Source: Streptomyces sp. R44
GTDB lineage: Bacteria > Actinomycetota > Actinomycetes > Streptomycetales > Streptomycetaceae
Direction: 5' to 3'
Length of the DNA stretch: 64,000 bases
Assembly: GCF_041053105.1 (NCBI RefSeq)
Contig: NZ_CP163444.1
Coordinates: 868,001 to 932,000 of the forward strand
Part shown: positions 7,745 to 15,559 of the stretch, in pieces
How positions within the stretch are numbered: position 1 is the first letter of the stretch
Layout: each line of letters starts with the position of its first letter
Made by a program: the position numbers and the translations under genes
Notes under the pieces: model-generated
The model's database searches: none
Seen by the model: the letters and a program-made list of their open reading frames with translations, nothing else
What the model was told of the DNA's origin: nothing

Positions 7745-9256
7745 GTGACTTCCCACCCGCCGTCCGGCCCTCCGTCGGTTCCCCCCGCAGGTCCCCCCTC
7801 GGGCCCCCTCTCGGGTCCGAGCACACGCCCGGGAAGCGCCGGCCCTCCACCACCGCCCGGACCGCCCCACGGCGGTCCGGGGGGCGGCGGTTCGTCCGGC
7901 GGCGGCTCGTCCGGCGGCGGCTCCGGCCCGGGCGGCGGCTCGTCCGGCGGCGGCGAGGGGCCGGGCGGGGACGGGGGCGGTGGAAAGGGCGGTGGCGGCC
8001 CCTGGTGGCGCTCCGTCCCGAAGGTCGCCTCGGTGACCGCCGTACTCGTCGCGGCGGCGGCGCTGGCCGTCGTCCTCACCAACCGCCCCGACGGCACGAG
8101 CGACACCACGGGTTCCGGCGGCGGCGGCGAGGTCTTCCTGCAGAACGCCGCCGCGACCGGTCCGGACCCGTTCACCCGTTCGACGGCACGCGCCGACGGC
8201 GGCTCCGCCCCACCGGCGTCCCTGCCGCCCCGTACCGCCCCGGCCCTACCGGAGGTGTCCGGGTCGACACCCGGCCTGTACGGCGGGACGAAGTCGGTGT
8301 CGAGCTGCGACGTCGAGCAGCAGGTCCGCTACCTCTCCGGCGAGCCCGCCAAGAACACGGCCTTCGCCAAGGTCGTCGGTGTCTCGCCGAACGACGTGCC
8401 GGGCTATCTCCGCTCCCTCACCCCGCTCCAGCTCCGCGTCGACACCCGGGTGACGAACCACGGCTTCCGCGACGGCGCGGCCACCTCCTACCAGGCGGTG
8501 CTCCAGTCCGGGACGGCGGTCATGGTGGACGGCCACGGGGTGCCCCGGGTGCGCTGCGCCTGCGGCAATCCGCTGACCGTCCCGGTGGCGCAGAAGGCGC
8601 CCCGCACGACGGGTACGCCGTGGCAGGGGTACAGCTCCCAGCAGGTGGTCGTGGTGGCGCCCTCGGTGACGGTCGTGAACGTCTTCGTGGTGTACGACCC
8701 CCAGGACGACGGCTGGTTCGCGCGGATCCACGGCGACACCGGCAAGCACGACAAGCCGGCTCCGCCCCCTCCCCCGCCGCCCACGATCCCCCCGTCCACC
8801 CTCGTGCCGCCCTCGGCGTCCACGTCCAGCTCGTCCCCGTCGGTCTCCCCGTCGTCGCCGGTGCCGTGCGTGACGGTGACGGGCACGGAGACCCCGACGC
8901 CGAGCAACGGGATCACCCCGTCGCCGTGCCCCTCGACGCTCTCCCCCTCCGCGTCGACGTCCTCGCCGGAGTCCCCCTCCGACTCCCCTGGTCCCTCGGA
9001 CTCGTCGCCGTCGACGGCGTCGTCAAGCCCGGAGTCGGGGCCCGCGTCGGACGGTTCGTCGGACGGTACGAGCGGGCCGCCGGACCAGCAGGCCGACCGG
9101 CAGAACCAGTCGGCCGCGGCCGACTCCCTCTCCCCGCCGGCATCGAAGGTGCCGTCGGGTTCGGCCTCGGCTCCGGCCTCGGCGTCGCGGTCCTCCTCGG
9201 CCTCCGCCTCGGTCTCGGCCCCCGCGCCCGGCCCCGGGTCCGCGCCCGTCGTCTGA
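7745..9256 (+). CDS. DUF6777-type membrane-anchored protein
   Basis: A 503-residue protein. The first 80 residues are Pro/Gly/Ser low complexity, followed by one transmembrane helix (SVTAVLVAAAALAVVL) at about 90-110. Next is an external domain with EVFLQNAAATGPDPFT, the hallmark of the DUF6777 family, and a cysteine pattern (SSCDV, CACGNPL). The last 170 residues are Ser/Pro/Ala-rich and probably extended. GTG 7745 is preferred over ATG 7715 because AAAGGG lies 6 bases before it. The topology suggests a cytoplasmic disordered head and an extracytoplasmic globular domain. The function of the family is unknown to me. The divergent streptophobe gene is a likely partner. Confidence 0.75.
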   Translation: MTSHPPSGPPSVPPAGPPSGPLSGPSTRPGSAGPPPPPGPPHGGPGGGGSSGGGSSGGGSGPGGGSSGGGEGPGGDGGGGKGGGGPWWRSVPKVASVTAVLVAAAALAVVLTNRPDGTSDTTGSGGGGEVFLQNAAATGPDPFTRSTARADGGSAPPASLPPRTAPALPEVSGSTPGLYGGTKSVSSCDVEQQVRYLSGEPAKNTAFAKVVGVSPNDVPGYLRSLTPLQLRVDTRVTNHGFRDGAATSYQAVLQSGTAVMVDGHGVPRVRCACGNPLTVPVAQKAPRTTGTPWQGYSSQQVVVVAPSVTVVNVFVVYDPQDDGWFARIHGDTGKHDKPAPPPPPPPTIPPSTLVPPSASTSSSSPSVSPSSPVPCVTVTGTETPTPSNGITPSPCPSTLSPSASTSSPESPSDSPGPSDSSPSTASSSPESGPASDGSSDGTSGPPDQQADRQNQSAAADSLSPPASKVPSGSASAPASASRSSSASASVSAPAPGPGSAPVV

Positions 9257-9269
9257 TCGCGGTCGCCCG

Positions 9270-9812
9270 TCAGGGCGTGCAGGCGGTCCTTCCCTCCGGT
9301 ACGGAGGTACGGGCGTTCCGCCGCAGGACGCGGGCCTCGCCGGGAAACAGGAGCGGGCCCGGCACGGTCAGCACCGGCCCGGTCGCGCGGCGCAGGACCG
9401 CGCGCAGCACCGGCCGCCGCCGGAGTCGTGCGAACCGGCCCCGGCCCGGGGCCGAGCCGAGGACCGGCAGGTCCCCCGGGCGGTCGGCCAGCGCGCACAG
9501 CGCCGAGGCGGGGGCGCCCCTGACCACCCTGCCCTCGAAGGCGAGGCCCGGCGGGACGCCGCCGAGCCCGTCGACGAGCGCGTCCTCCAGGCGCCGCCGG
9601 GCGTCGTCGCCCCACAGCCGCGCCCAGGCCCGGTCGGGCATCCGGGCGAACAGCCCCTCTCCTTCCGGGGGCTCCCAGACCAGCACCGCGAGAAGCGGTC
9701 TGTTCTCGCGGCGGGCGAGGGCGGTCGCGTACCGCAGGGCGGCGAGCGAGGCGAGCGAGCCCGTCACCCCGACGACGACCCGGCCACCGCCCTGCGGCAA
9801 CGGGCCGCTCAT
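9270..9812 (-). CDS. Universal stress protein (UspA family)
   Basis: A 180-residue single-domain Usp. The N-terminal strand and loop GRVVVGVTGSLASLAALRYATALA and the C-terminal GSAPGRGRFARLRRRPVLRAVLRRATGPVLTVP match the Usp fold. The ATP-binding G-x2-G-x9-G-S/T motif is only partly kept, with Arg-rich segments in place of the usual residues, so nucleotide binding is doubtful. Its ATG overlaps the stop of the upstream 60-residue gene as ATGA, so the two are coupled. Such proteins are usually induced by dormancy or redox stress in actinomycetes. Confidence 0.8.
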   Translation of the reverse strand: MSGPLPQGGGRVVVGVTGSLASLAALRYATALARRENRPLLAVLVWEPPEGEGLFARMPDRAWARLWGDDARRRLEDALVDGLGGVPPGLAFEGRVVRGAPASALCALADRPGDLPVLGSAPGRGRFARLRRRPVLRAVLRRATGPVLTVPGPLLFPGEARVLRRNARTSVPEGRTACTP

Positions 9813-9991
9813 GCCGGTTCGCAGGCGTGGGCGCGAGGCGCCGGCTTCGCGGCGGCGTGCTCCACGCGGGTGCGTGCCGCCCTGCGGCGCAGGGCCCGGA
9901 ACCATGCTCCGATCGGCAGGGGGCGGGCCGCCCGCTCCTCGGCGCGCTGCTGCCACATCCGCTCGTCACGGTCGGTGAAGTGTCCGGACAT
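9809..9991 (-). CDS. Small basic protein coupled to the Usp gene
   Basis: A 60-residue protein beginning MSGHFTDRDERMWQQRAEERAARP and ending in an Arg/Ala-rich tail with one Cys. A good ribosome site (GGGAAGGGAGA) lies about 7 bases before the ATG, and the stop overlaps the Usp start. Both support a real gene despite its size. No domain is recognised. Confidence 0.65.
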   Translation of the reverse strand: MSGHFTDRDERMWQQRAEERAARPLPIGAWFRALRRRAARTRVEHAAAKPAPRAHACEPA

Positions 9992-10007
9992 CGGTCGTCT
10001 CCCTTCC

Positions 10008-10029
10008 CTGAAGACCATCTGAAGACCAT
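10008..10029. repeat. 11-bp tandem direct repeat
   Basis: CTGAAGACCAT occurs twice head to tail in the leader of the small gene/Usp operon, 17 bp upstream of its start codon. It could be a regulator half-site pair or a simple slippage duplication. Confidence 0.5.
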
Positions 10030-10060
10030 GGCCACCAGGCCACTGGGAAGGAGTCTGTAA

Positions 10061-10102
10061 CCTTATTGGCCCGGACAGCAGAGCCAATAAGGAGTGATTG
10101 GC
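10061..10102. promoter_or_regulatory. MocR operator candidate with perfect inverted repeat
   Basis: CCTTATTGGC (10061-10070) is mirrored perfectly by GCCAATAAGG (10083-10092), and a further ATTGGC half-site follows at 10097-10102. One inverted and one direct half-site is the usual arrangement of MocR/PdxR operators. The right arm contains the ribosome-binding AAGG of the next gene, so binding would repress the regulator's own expression. The site also lies upstream of the divergent Usp operon. Confidence 0.75.
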
Positions 10103-11572
10103 ATGGCAGTGGCACGTGTGGTCCATACAGCGGACCGGACCCTGACGGGCCGCCAGCTCGCATCGCTCCTCACCCCGCCCCCGGAGGGCCGCTTCGGGTA
10201 CCGGGAGCTGGCGCGTGCCGTGCGGGAGGCGCTGCTCGACGGCCGGGTGGCGCTGCGTCTGCGGCTGCCGGCCGAGCGGGAGCTCGCCGCCGTCCTCATG
10301 GTGAGCCGGACCACCGTGACCGGGGCGTACGACCTGCTGCGGGAGAGCGGGTACGCGCACAGCCGGCGCGGCGCCGGTACGTGGACGGCGCTGCCGGACG
10401 GGCAGGCGCCCACCGTGCTCGGCGCCTTCCACGACGACGCGGGCGAGACGATCGACCTGGCCCTCGCCGCGCCGCACGCGCCCGAGGAGGAGCTGTCCGC
10501 GGCCCTCGCGGCGGCCGCCGCGGAGCTGCCGCGCTACGCCGGTGCGCAGGGCTACCACCCGTACGGGCTGCCCGCGCTGCGCGCCGCGATCGCCGAGCGC
10601 TACACGGCCCGCGGCCTGCCGACCCTCCCGGACCAGATCCTCGTCACCACCGGCGCGCAGCAGGCCGTCTCGCTGGTGCTGACGCTGCTCGGCCGGGCCG
10701 GCGACCGGGTGCTCGCCGAGAACCCCTCGTACCCCAACGCCCTCGACGCGATGCGCGGGCGCATGCTCCGCGTCACGCCGGTGCCGGTGACCGAGACCGG
10801 CTGGGACAGCGGGCTCGTCGACGCGGCGCTCCGGCAGACCGCGCCGCGGCTCGCCTATCTGATCCCGGACTTCCACAATCCGACCGGGCGGCTGATGCCC
10901 GCGGAGCAGCGCCGGGAGCTCGCCCGCTCGGCGCGGGCCACCGGGACCTGGCTGGTGGTCGACGAGACGCTGACGGACATGGCCCTGGACGTACCCGCGC
11001 CGCTGCCGTTCGCGGCGGCGGCCGGCGGGGGCGACGGCGAGCAGATCGTGTCCGTCGGCTCGCTGAGCAAGAGCTGCTGGGGCGGGCTGCGGGTCGGCTG
11101 GGTGCGGGCCGCGTCCCGTGTCGTGACCGAGCTGGCCCGGGTCCGCATCACCGCCGACCTGTCCGGTTCCGTACTCGACCAGCTGGTGGCCGTCGCCCTG
11201 CTCGACCGCCTGGGCGTGATCCTGCCCCGGCGCCTCGACGAGCTGCGGCAGCGCCGGACCGCGCTCACCGAGGCGCTCGCCCGCCATCTGCCGGAGTGGC
11301 GGTGGACGGAGCCGCCGGGCGGGATGTGCCTCTGGATCGACCTGGGCCGGCCGGTCGCCTCCTCCCTCGCGTCCCGGGCGCTGCGGCACGGGGTACGGGT
11401 GGAGGGCGGCGCCCGGTTCGGCGTGGACCCCGGCACGCACGAGCACCGGCTGCGGATCCCGTTCACACTGCCCGTGGACGTCTACGAGCCGGCGGCCGAG
11501 CGCCTGGCCGCGGCCCTGAACGGCGCCCCTGGCCACGTCGCCGACCCGGCCCAGCCGGACTGGGTGGCCTGA
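10103..11572 (+). CDS. MocR-type regulator (GntR HTH fused to aminotransferase)
   Basis: A 489-residue fusion. Residues 30-95 form a GntR winged helix (YRELARAVREALLDGRVALR, ELAAVLMVSRTTVTGAYDLL). Residues 115-485 form a fold-type I aminotransferase domain. The PLP lysine lies in SLSKSCWGGLRVG (about residue 321), with YHPYGLPALRAAIA, IPDFHNPTG and the helix around VVDETLTDM also conserved. Such proteins use the aminotransferase domain as an effector sensor (PLP, GABA, taurine or other amines). ATG 10103 is preferred because AAGGAG lies 9 bases before it; the GTG at 10094 would overlap that site. It probably autoregulates through the dyad and may also control the divergent Usp operon. No vitamin B6 gene is adjacent. 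Confidence 0.9.
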   Translation: MAVARVVHTADRTLTGRQLASLLTPPPEGRFGYRELARAVREALLDGRVALRLRLPAERELAAVLMVSRTTVTGAYDLLRESGYAHSRRGAGTWTALPDGQAPTVLGAFHDDAGETIDLALAAPHAPEEELSAALAAAAAELPRYAGAQGYHPYGLPALRAAIAERYTARGLPTLPDQILVTTGAQQAVSLVLTLLGRAGDRVLAENPSYPNALDAMRGRMLRVTPVPVTETGWDSGLVDAALRQTAPRLAYLIPDFHNPTGRLMPAEQRRELARSARATGTWLVVDETLTDMALDVPAPLPFAAAAGGGDGEQIVSVGSLSKSCWGGLRVGWVRAASRVVTELARVRITADLSGSVLDQLVAVALLDRLGVILPRRLDELRQRRTALTEALARHLPEWRWTEPPGGMCLWIDLGRPVASSLASRALRHGVRVEGGARFGVDPGTHEHRLRIPFTLPVDVYEPAAERLAAALNGAPGHVADPAQPDWVA

Positions 11573-11648
11573 GACGCGCGGGGTGGGCGGGGCCGGTGGG
11601 ACCCATATTCGGATGCCCGCCCCCGGCGGTCCGTGTACGGTCCACCGA

Positions 11649-12152
11649 GTGGAACCACTGACCGACAAACAGATCCGCTCGTCCTTCGTGAACTGCACCA
11701 AGGGCGAGGCGGCGCGACTCAAGCTGCCACTCGACTTCGCCGAACTCCCCTGGGACGACCTGGACTTCCTCGGCTGGGTGGACCCGGGTGCGCCGCTGCG
11801 GGCGCACCTGGTCGTGCCGCGCGAGGAAGGGCCGCTCGGTGTGACCCTGCGGGTCCCGGCCACGAGCCGGACCAGCGCCGTGAAGTCGAGCATGTGCCAG
11901 GTCTGTCTGACCGCGCACGCGTCCTCGGGCGTCACGCTCCTGGTGGCACCGCTGGCCGGCAGCCGCGGCCGCGAGGGGAACACGGTCGGCATCTACGTCT
12001 GTGCCGACCTGGCCTGCTCCCTCTACGTCCGGGGCCGCCGGCAGCCGAAGCTGCGCCACCGGCGCCACGAGGAGTCCCTCAGCCTCGACGAGCAGGTCGC
12101 CCGTCTGACGGGCAACCTGGACGCGTTCCTCGACCGTGTGACGGCGGGCTGA
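11649..12152 (+). CDS. FBP domain protein (EF-G-binding, zinc finger)
   Basis: A 167-residue protein. The N-terminus is VEPLTDKQIRSSFVNCTKGEA, and the conserved core has KSSMCQVCLTAHASSGVTLLVA and VGIYVCADLACSLYVRGR. The two Cys pairs (CQVC and CADLAC) would form the treble-clef zinc site of the FBP_C family. That family includes fusidic-acid-resistance-like proteins that bind elongation factor G, while many actinobacterial members are uncharacterised. GTG 11649 is the start closest to the domain, with a weak upstream site. The gene converges on gcdH and is followed at once by a hairpin terminator. Confidence 0.8.
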   Translation: MEPLTDKQIRSSFVNCTKGEAARLKLPLDFAELPWDDLDFLGWVDPGAPLRAHLVVPREEGPLGVTLRVPATSRTSAVKSSMCQVCLTAHASSGVTLLVAPLAGSRGREGNTVGIYVCADLACSLYVRGRRQPKLRHRRHEESLSLDEQVARLTGNLDAFLDRVTAG

Positions 12153-12177
12153 GGGACCGGGACGGCCTCCCGGTCCC
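12153..12177. terminator. Hairpin between convergent genes
   Basis: A perfect 10-bp stem (GGGACCGGGA paired with TCCCGGTCCC) with a 5-base CGGCC loop begins right after the FBP gene stop. There is no T-tract, which is common for Streptomyces terminators. It lies between convergent genes and may act on both strands. Confidence 0.65.
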
Positions 12178-12197
12178 GAGGGACGGGACGGCCTCCC

Positions 12198-12245
12198 GGT
12201 TCGGCGGTTCGGCGGTTCGGCGGTTCAGCGGTTCAGCGGTTCAGC
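12198..12245. repeat. 8-bp tandem repeat overlapping the gcdH stop codon
   Basis: Three copies of GGTTCGGC are followed by three of GGTTCAGC (48 bp). The last copy contains TCA, which is the TGA stop of gcdH on the minus strand. The two variants point to stepwise slippage. Each change in copy number shifts sequence just past the stop and does not alter the protein. Confidence 0.7.
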
Positions 12246-13422
12246 GGAAGGCCTGCTCGCCGGTGAGCGCCTTGCCGATGACCAGGGAGTGCACCTCGCT
12301 CGTTCCCTCGTAGGTGAGCACCGACTCCAGGTTGTTGGCGTGGCGCAGCACCGGGTACTCCAGGGTGATGCCGTTGGCGCCCAGGATCGTGCGGCACTCG
12401 CGGGCGATCGCGATCGCCTCGCGGACGTTGTTCAGCTTGCCCACGCTGACCTGCTCGGGGGTGAGCGCGCCCGCGTCCTTGAGCCGGCCGAGGTGGAGGG
12501 CGAGGAGCATGCCCTTGCCGAGTTCGACGGACATGTCGGCGAGCTTCTGCTGGGTCAGCTGGTAAGAGGCGAGGGAACGGGCGAAGACGATCCGGTCCTT
12601 CGCGTAGGAGATCGCCGTCTCCAGACAGTCGCGGGCGGCGCCGAGCGCGCCGAAGACGATGCCGAAGCGGGCCTCGTTGAGGCAGCCGAGCGGGCCGGAG
12701 AGGCCGCGGGCCTCGGGCAGCATCGCGTCGGCCGGGAGGCGGACGTCCTCGAAGACCAGCTCGCTGGTGACGCTCGCGCGCAGCGAGAGCTTCATCTTGA
12801 TCTCGGGGGCGCTGAAGCCGGGGGTGCCGGCCGGGACGAGGAAGCCGCGGACGCCGTCCTCGGTCCGCGCCCAGACGACGGCGACGTCGGCCACCGAACC
12901 GTTGGTGATCCACATCTTGGTGCCGTTGAGCACCCAGTCGGACCCGTCCCGCTTGGCGTTGGTCCGCATGGCGCCCGGGTCCGATCCGGCGTCCGGCTCG
13001 GTGAGACCGAAGCAGCCGATGTACTCGCCGGCCGCCATCTTCGGCAGCCAGCGCTGCTTCTGCTCCTCGGAGCCGTACTTCCAGATCGCGTACATGGCGA
13101 GCGAGCCCTGTACGGAGACGAGGGAGCGGAGTCCGGAGTCGACGGCCTCCAGTTCCAGACAGGCGAGGCCGTACGCGACGGAGTTGGTGCCCGCGCAGCC
13201 GTAGCCCTCCAGGTGCATGCCGAGCACGCCGATGCCACCGAGGGTGCGGGCGAGCTCACGGGCGGGGATCTCGCCCTTCTCGAACCAGCCGGCGACGTGC
13301 GGCCGCAGCTCGCGGTCGGCGACGGCGCGCACGGTGTTCCGGATCTCCCGCTCCTCGTCGGTCAGGAGTCCGTCGACGGCGAGCAGGTCGAAGGGGTGGA
13401 CGGGGGTGGACGGCGACTTCAC
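12241..13422 (-). CDS. gcdH: Glutaryl-CoA dehydrogenase
   Basis: A 393-residue acyl-CoA dehydrogenase that resembles mammalian glutaryl-CoA dehydrogenase throughout: SVQGSLAMYAIWKYGSEEQK, GCFGLTEPDAGSDPGAM, NGTKMWITN, VVWARTEDGVRGFLV and LQLGRLKD-like helices. It ends in TYEGTSEVHSLVIGKALTG, where the Glu (about residue 372) aligns with the catalytic base. It should oxidise and decarboxylate glutaryl-CoA to crotonyl-CoA, with FAD and an electron-transfer flavoprotein. GTG 13422 has AGGAGG well placed upstream. It is divergent from a family III CoA-transferase that could make its substrate, and the shared promoter carries repeated dyads. Lysine or glutarate breakdown is the likely pathway. Confidence 0.88.
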   Translation of the reverse strand: MKSPSTPVHPFDLLAVDGLLTDEEREIRNTVRAVADRELRPHVAGWFEKGEIPARELARTLGGIGVLGMHLEGYGCAGTNSVAYGLACLELEAVDSGLRSLVSVQGSLAMYAIWKYGSEEQKQRWLPKMAAGEYIGCFGLTEPDAGSDPGAMRTNAKRDGSDWVLNGTKMWITNGSVADVAVVWARTEDGVRGFLVPAGTPGFSAPEIKMKLSLRASVTSELVFEDVRLPADAMLPEARGLSGPLGCLNEARFGIVFGALGAARDCLETAISYAKDRIVFARSLASYQLTQQKLADMSVELGKGMLLALHLGRLKDAGALTPEQVSVGKLNNVREAIAIARECRTILGANGITLEYPVLRHANNLESVLTYEGTSEVHSLVIGKALTGEQAFR

Positions 13423-13481
13423 GGACGGCCTCCTGGCGACTGTGGCAACTCGGCGAGCCGAAGCGTAGCCCCAGATCGGAT

Positions 13482-13556
13482 ATTGGATCCAGTATTGAAA
13501 ATCCGAGATCCGGCCCTTACGGTCCGATTGGATCCAATCTCCTGTCGCATGGATCC
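13482..13556. promoter_or_regulatory. Three GGATCC-centred dyads in a divergent promoter
   Basis: GATTGGATCCAATC (13526-13539) is a perfect 14-bp palindrome. A near-copy, ATTGGATCCAGT, lies at 13482-13493, and a weaker one, ATGGATCCCAT, at 13549-13559. The GGATCC cores are 45 and 21 bp apart. They sit between gcdH and the CoA-transferase. The FCD-GntR protein encoded downstream is the obvious candidate ligand, which would make the whole module co-regulated. Confidence 0.7.
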
Positions 13557-13600
13557 CATCTCCAGTCTTCGACATCTCCATCGGGAGCGAGGGAAGCCGA

Positions 13601-14782
13601 ATGCGCGCAGACCAGGGCGGCGCACTGTCCGGGATCGTCGTCGCCGATTTCGGGCGGGTGCTCGCCGGGCCGTACATGACGATGCTCCTCGCCGACCTGG
13701 GCGCGGACGTGATCAAGATCGAGCGGCCGGGCTCGGGGGACGACACGCGCGCGTGGGGCCCGCCGTTCGCCGACGGCGAGGCCACCTACTTCCTCGGGGT
13801 GAACCGGAACAAGCGCTCCGTGTCGCTGGATCTCACGGACCCGGGGGACCTGGCCACGGCCCGGGCGATCGTGGACCGCGCGGACGTCCTCGTCGAGAAC
13901 TTCCGCCCGGGCACCATGGAGAAGCTCGGCCTCGGGTACGAGGACGTGAAGGCGGGCAACCCCGGGCTCGTCTACTGCTCGGTGACCGGTTTCGGCACCG
14001 CCGAGGGCGCCCGGCTGCCGGGCTACGACCTGCTCGTCCAGGCCATGGGCGGCCTCATGAGCGTGACGGGCGAGCCGGGCGGACAGGGCACGAAGGCCGG
14101 GGTCGCCCTGGTCGACGTCATCACCGGCCTCCACGCGGGCATGGGCATCCTCGCCGCCCTGCGGCACCGGGAGCGCACCGGCGAGGGACAGCGGGTCGAG
14201 GTGTCCCTGCTCACCTCCCTCCTCTCGGCGCTCACCAACCAGGCCGCCGCCCATCTCGCGGCCGGAGTCGTGCCCCGCGCGATGGGCAACAGACACCCGA
14301 GCATCGCCCCGTACGAGGTGTTCGAGGCGCAGGACCGGCCGCTGGTCCTCGCCGTGGGCAACGACCGGCAGTTCGGGGCCCTGTGCGCGCGGCTCGGCCG
14401 GGCGGAGCTCGCCGAGGACCCTCGCTTCGCGACGAACACGGCCCGGGTCGCCCACCGGGATGAGCTGGTCGAGGCCCTCGCCGGCCCGCTCGGCACCCGT
14501 ACCGCCGACGGCTGGTTCGAGGAGCTCACCGAGGCCGGTGTGCCCTGCGGGCCGATCAACGATCTGGCGGCCGCCTTCGGGCTGGCCGACCGGCTGGGGC
14601 TCGCCCCTCGCGTCCCGGAGGCCGCGGCCGGTCCCGGGCAGGTCGCCAACCCGATCCGGCTGGACGCCACCCCGGCCTCGTACCGGACGGCTCCCCCGCG
14701 TCTCGGCGAGCACACGGACGACGTCCGGTCGGAGCTGGGCGGAGTTGTCCACAGGGGGTCGGCGGCGAACGGCCCCGCGTAG
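13601..14782 (+). CDS. Family III (CaiB/BaiF) CoA-transferase, probably glutarate-specific
   Basis: A 393-residue formyl-CoA-transferase-like protein. The N-terminus GIVVADFGRVLAGPYMTMLLADLGADVIKIERPGSGDDTR, the NRNKRSVSLDL stretch and the predicted catalytic Asp143 in GYDLLVQAMGGLMS are all typical of the family. It moves CoA between carboxylic acids through an aspartyl-CoA thioester. Next to gcdH, the best guess is succinyl-CoA:glutarate CoA-transferase, as in the human SUGCT/GCDH pair; this rests on context and not on a specificity residue. The ribosome site is GGGAGCGAGGGA. The GntR gene follows 66 bp later in the same direction and is probably co-transcribed. Confidence 0.85.
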   Translation: MRADQGGALSGIVVADFGRVLAGPYMTMLLADLGADVIKIERPGSGDDTRAWGPPFADGEATYFLGVNRNKRSVSLDLTDPGDLATARAIVDRADVLVENFRPGTMEKLGLGYEDVKAGNPGLVYCSVTGFGTAEGARLPGYDLLVQAMGGLMSVTGEPGGQGTKAGVALVDVITGLHAGMGILAALRHRERTGEGQRVEVSLLTSLLSALTNQAAAHLAAGVVPRAMGNRHPSIAPYEVFEAQDRPLVLAVGNDRQFGALCARLGRAELAEDPRFATNTARVAHRDELVEALAGPLGTRTADGWFEELTEAGVPCGPINDLAAAFGLADRLGLAPRVPEAAAGPGQVANPIRLDATPASYRTAPPRLGEHTDDVRSELGGVVHRGSAANGPA

Positions 14783-14848
14783 GAAGATGGTCGCCACCGG
14801 CGGAGGGATCGGCCGGTGGCGACACGAGGGAACGGAAGGTCACAGGCG

Positions 14849-15529
14849 ATGAGCAGCGCGGTGCAGAAGCGGCGGCCGCAGACCGCCCAGCAGTTCGTCC
14901 TGGAGGAACTGCGGCGCGCCATCACCAGCGGCGAGCTCAGGCCCGGCGGGCCGATCCGGCAGGAGGCCCTGGCGGCCCGGTTCGAGGTGAGCCGGGTGCC
15001 GCTCCGGGAGGCCCTGAAGGCCCTGGAGGCCGAGGGCCTGGTGGTCCATCACGTGCACCGGGGCTACTTCGTCGCGGAGCTCTCCCTCGACGACCTGGAG
15101 GAGATCTACCGGATCCGGGAGCTCCTGGAGACCGAGGCGGTCCGCATGGCCGTCCGGTGGATGCCGGACGGCACGGTGGCCACGCTCGAACGGATCCAGC
15201 GAGAGGTGGAACGGGCCGCCGGCGACGGGGACGTGGCGGCGATGGCGGCGGCGAACCGGCTCTTCCACTTCACCCTCATCGACGCCTCCGGGATGCCGCG
15301 CCTCGTCCGCCTCATCACGACCCTGTGGGACGCCACCGACGCGTACCGCTCGCTGTACTACACCGAGCCGACGCACCGGAAGCAGGCCGTACGGGAGCAC
15401 CGCGCCGTGATCTCCGCCCTCCGCCACGGCGACGAGGAGGCCACCGTCCGCTGGCTCGACGAGCACCGTGCCCACGCCGTGGCAGCACTTCGCGAGGTCC
15501 TGGGCCAGGAGCACCAGGACCGGGACTGA
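14849..15529 (+). CDS. GntR-family regulator, FCD subfamily
   Basis: A 226-residue regulator. Residues 12-75 form the winged helix (TAQQFVLEELRRAITSGELRPG, ALAARFEVSRVPLREALKALEAEGLV, followed by a YFVAELS wing). The rest is the all-helical FCD domain, with the usual metal and ligand residues in NRLFHFTLIDAS, EHRAVISALRHGD and the final DEHRAHA helix. FCD regulators sense carboxylic acids. ATG 14849 has GGAAGG 9 bases upstream; an in-frame GTG at 14816 lacks this. The gene lies downstream of the CoA-transferase and is likely to control the GGATCC dyads, with glutarate or glutaryl-CoA as a plausible inducer. Confidence 0.87.
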   Translation: MSSAVQKRRPQTAQQFVLEELRRAITSGELRPGGPIRQEALAARFEVSRVPLREALKALEAEGLVVHHVHRGYFVAELSLDDLEEIYRIRELLETEAVRMAVRWMPDGTVATLERIQREVERAAGDGDVAAMAAANRLFHFTLIDASGMPRLVRLITTLWDATDAYRSLYYTEPTHRKQAVREHRAVISALRHGDEEATVRWLDEHRAHAVAALREVLGQEHQDRD

Positions 15530-15559
15530 CCTCACGAAGGCCGCGGTACGGGACCGGCC

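Noticed and set aside
12198..12245. Possible variable-number repeat altering the GcdH C-terminus.
   Set aside because: The stop codon lies in the last copy on the minus strand, so almost all copies are downstream of the gene.
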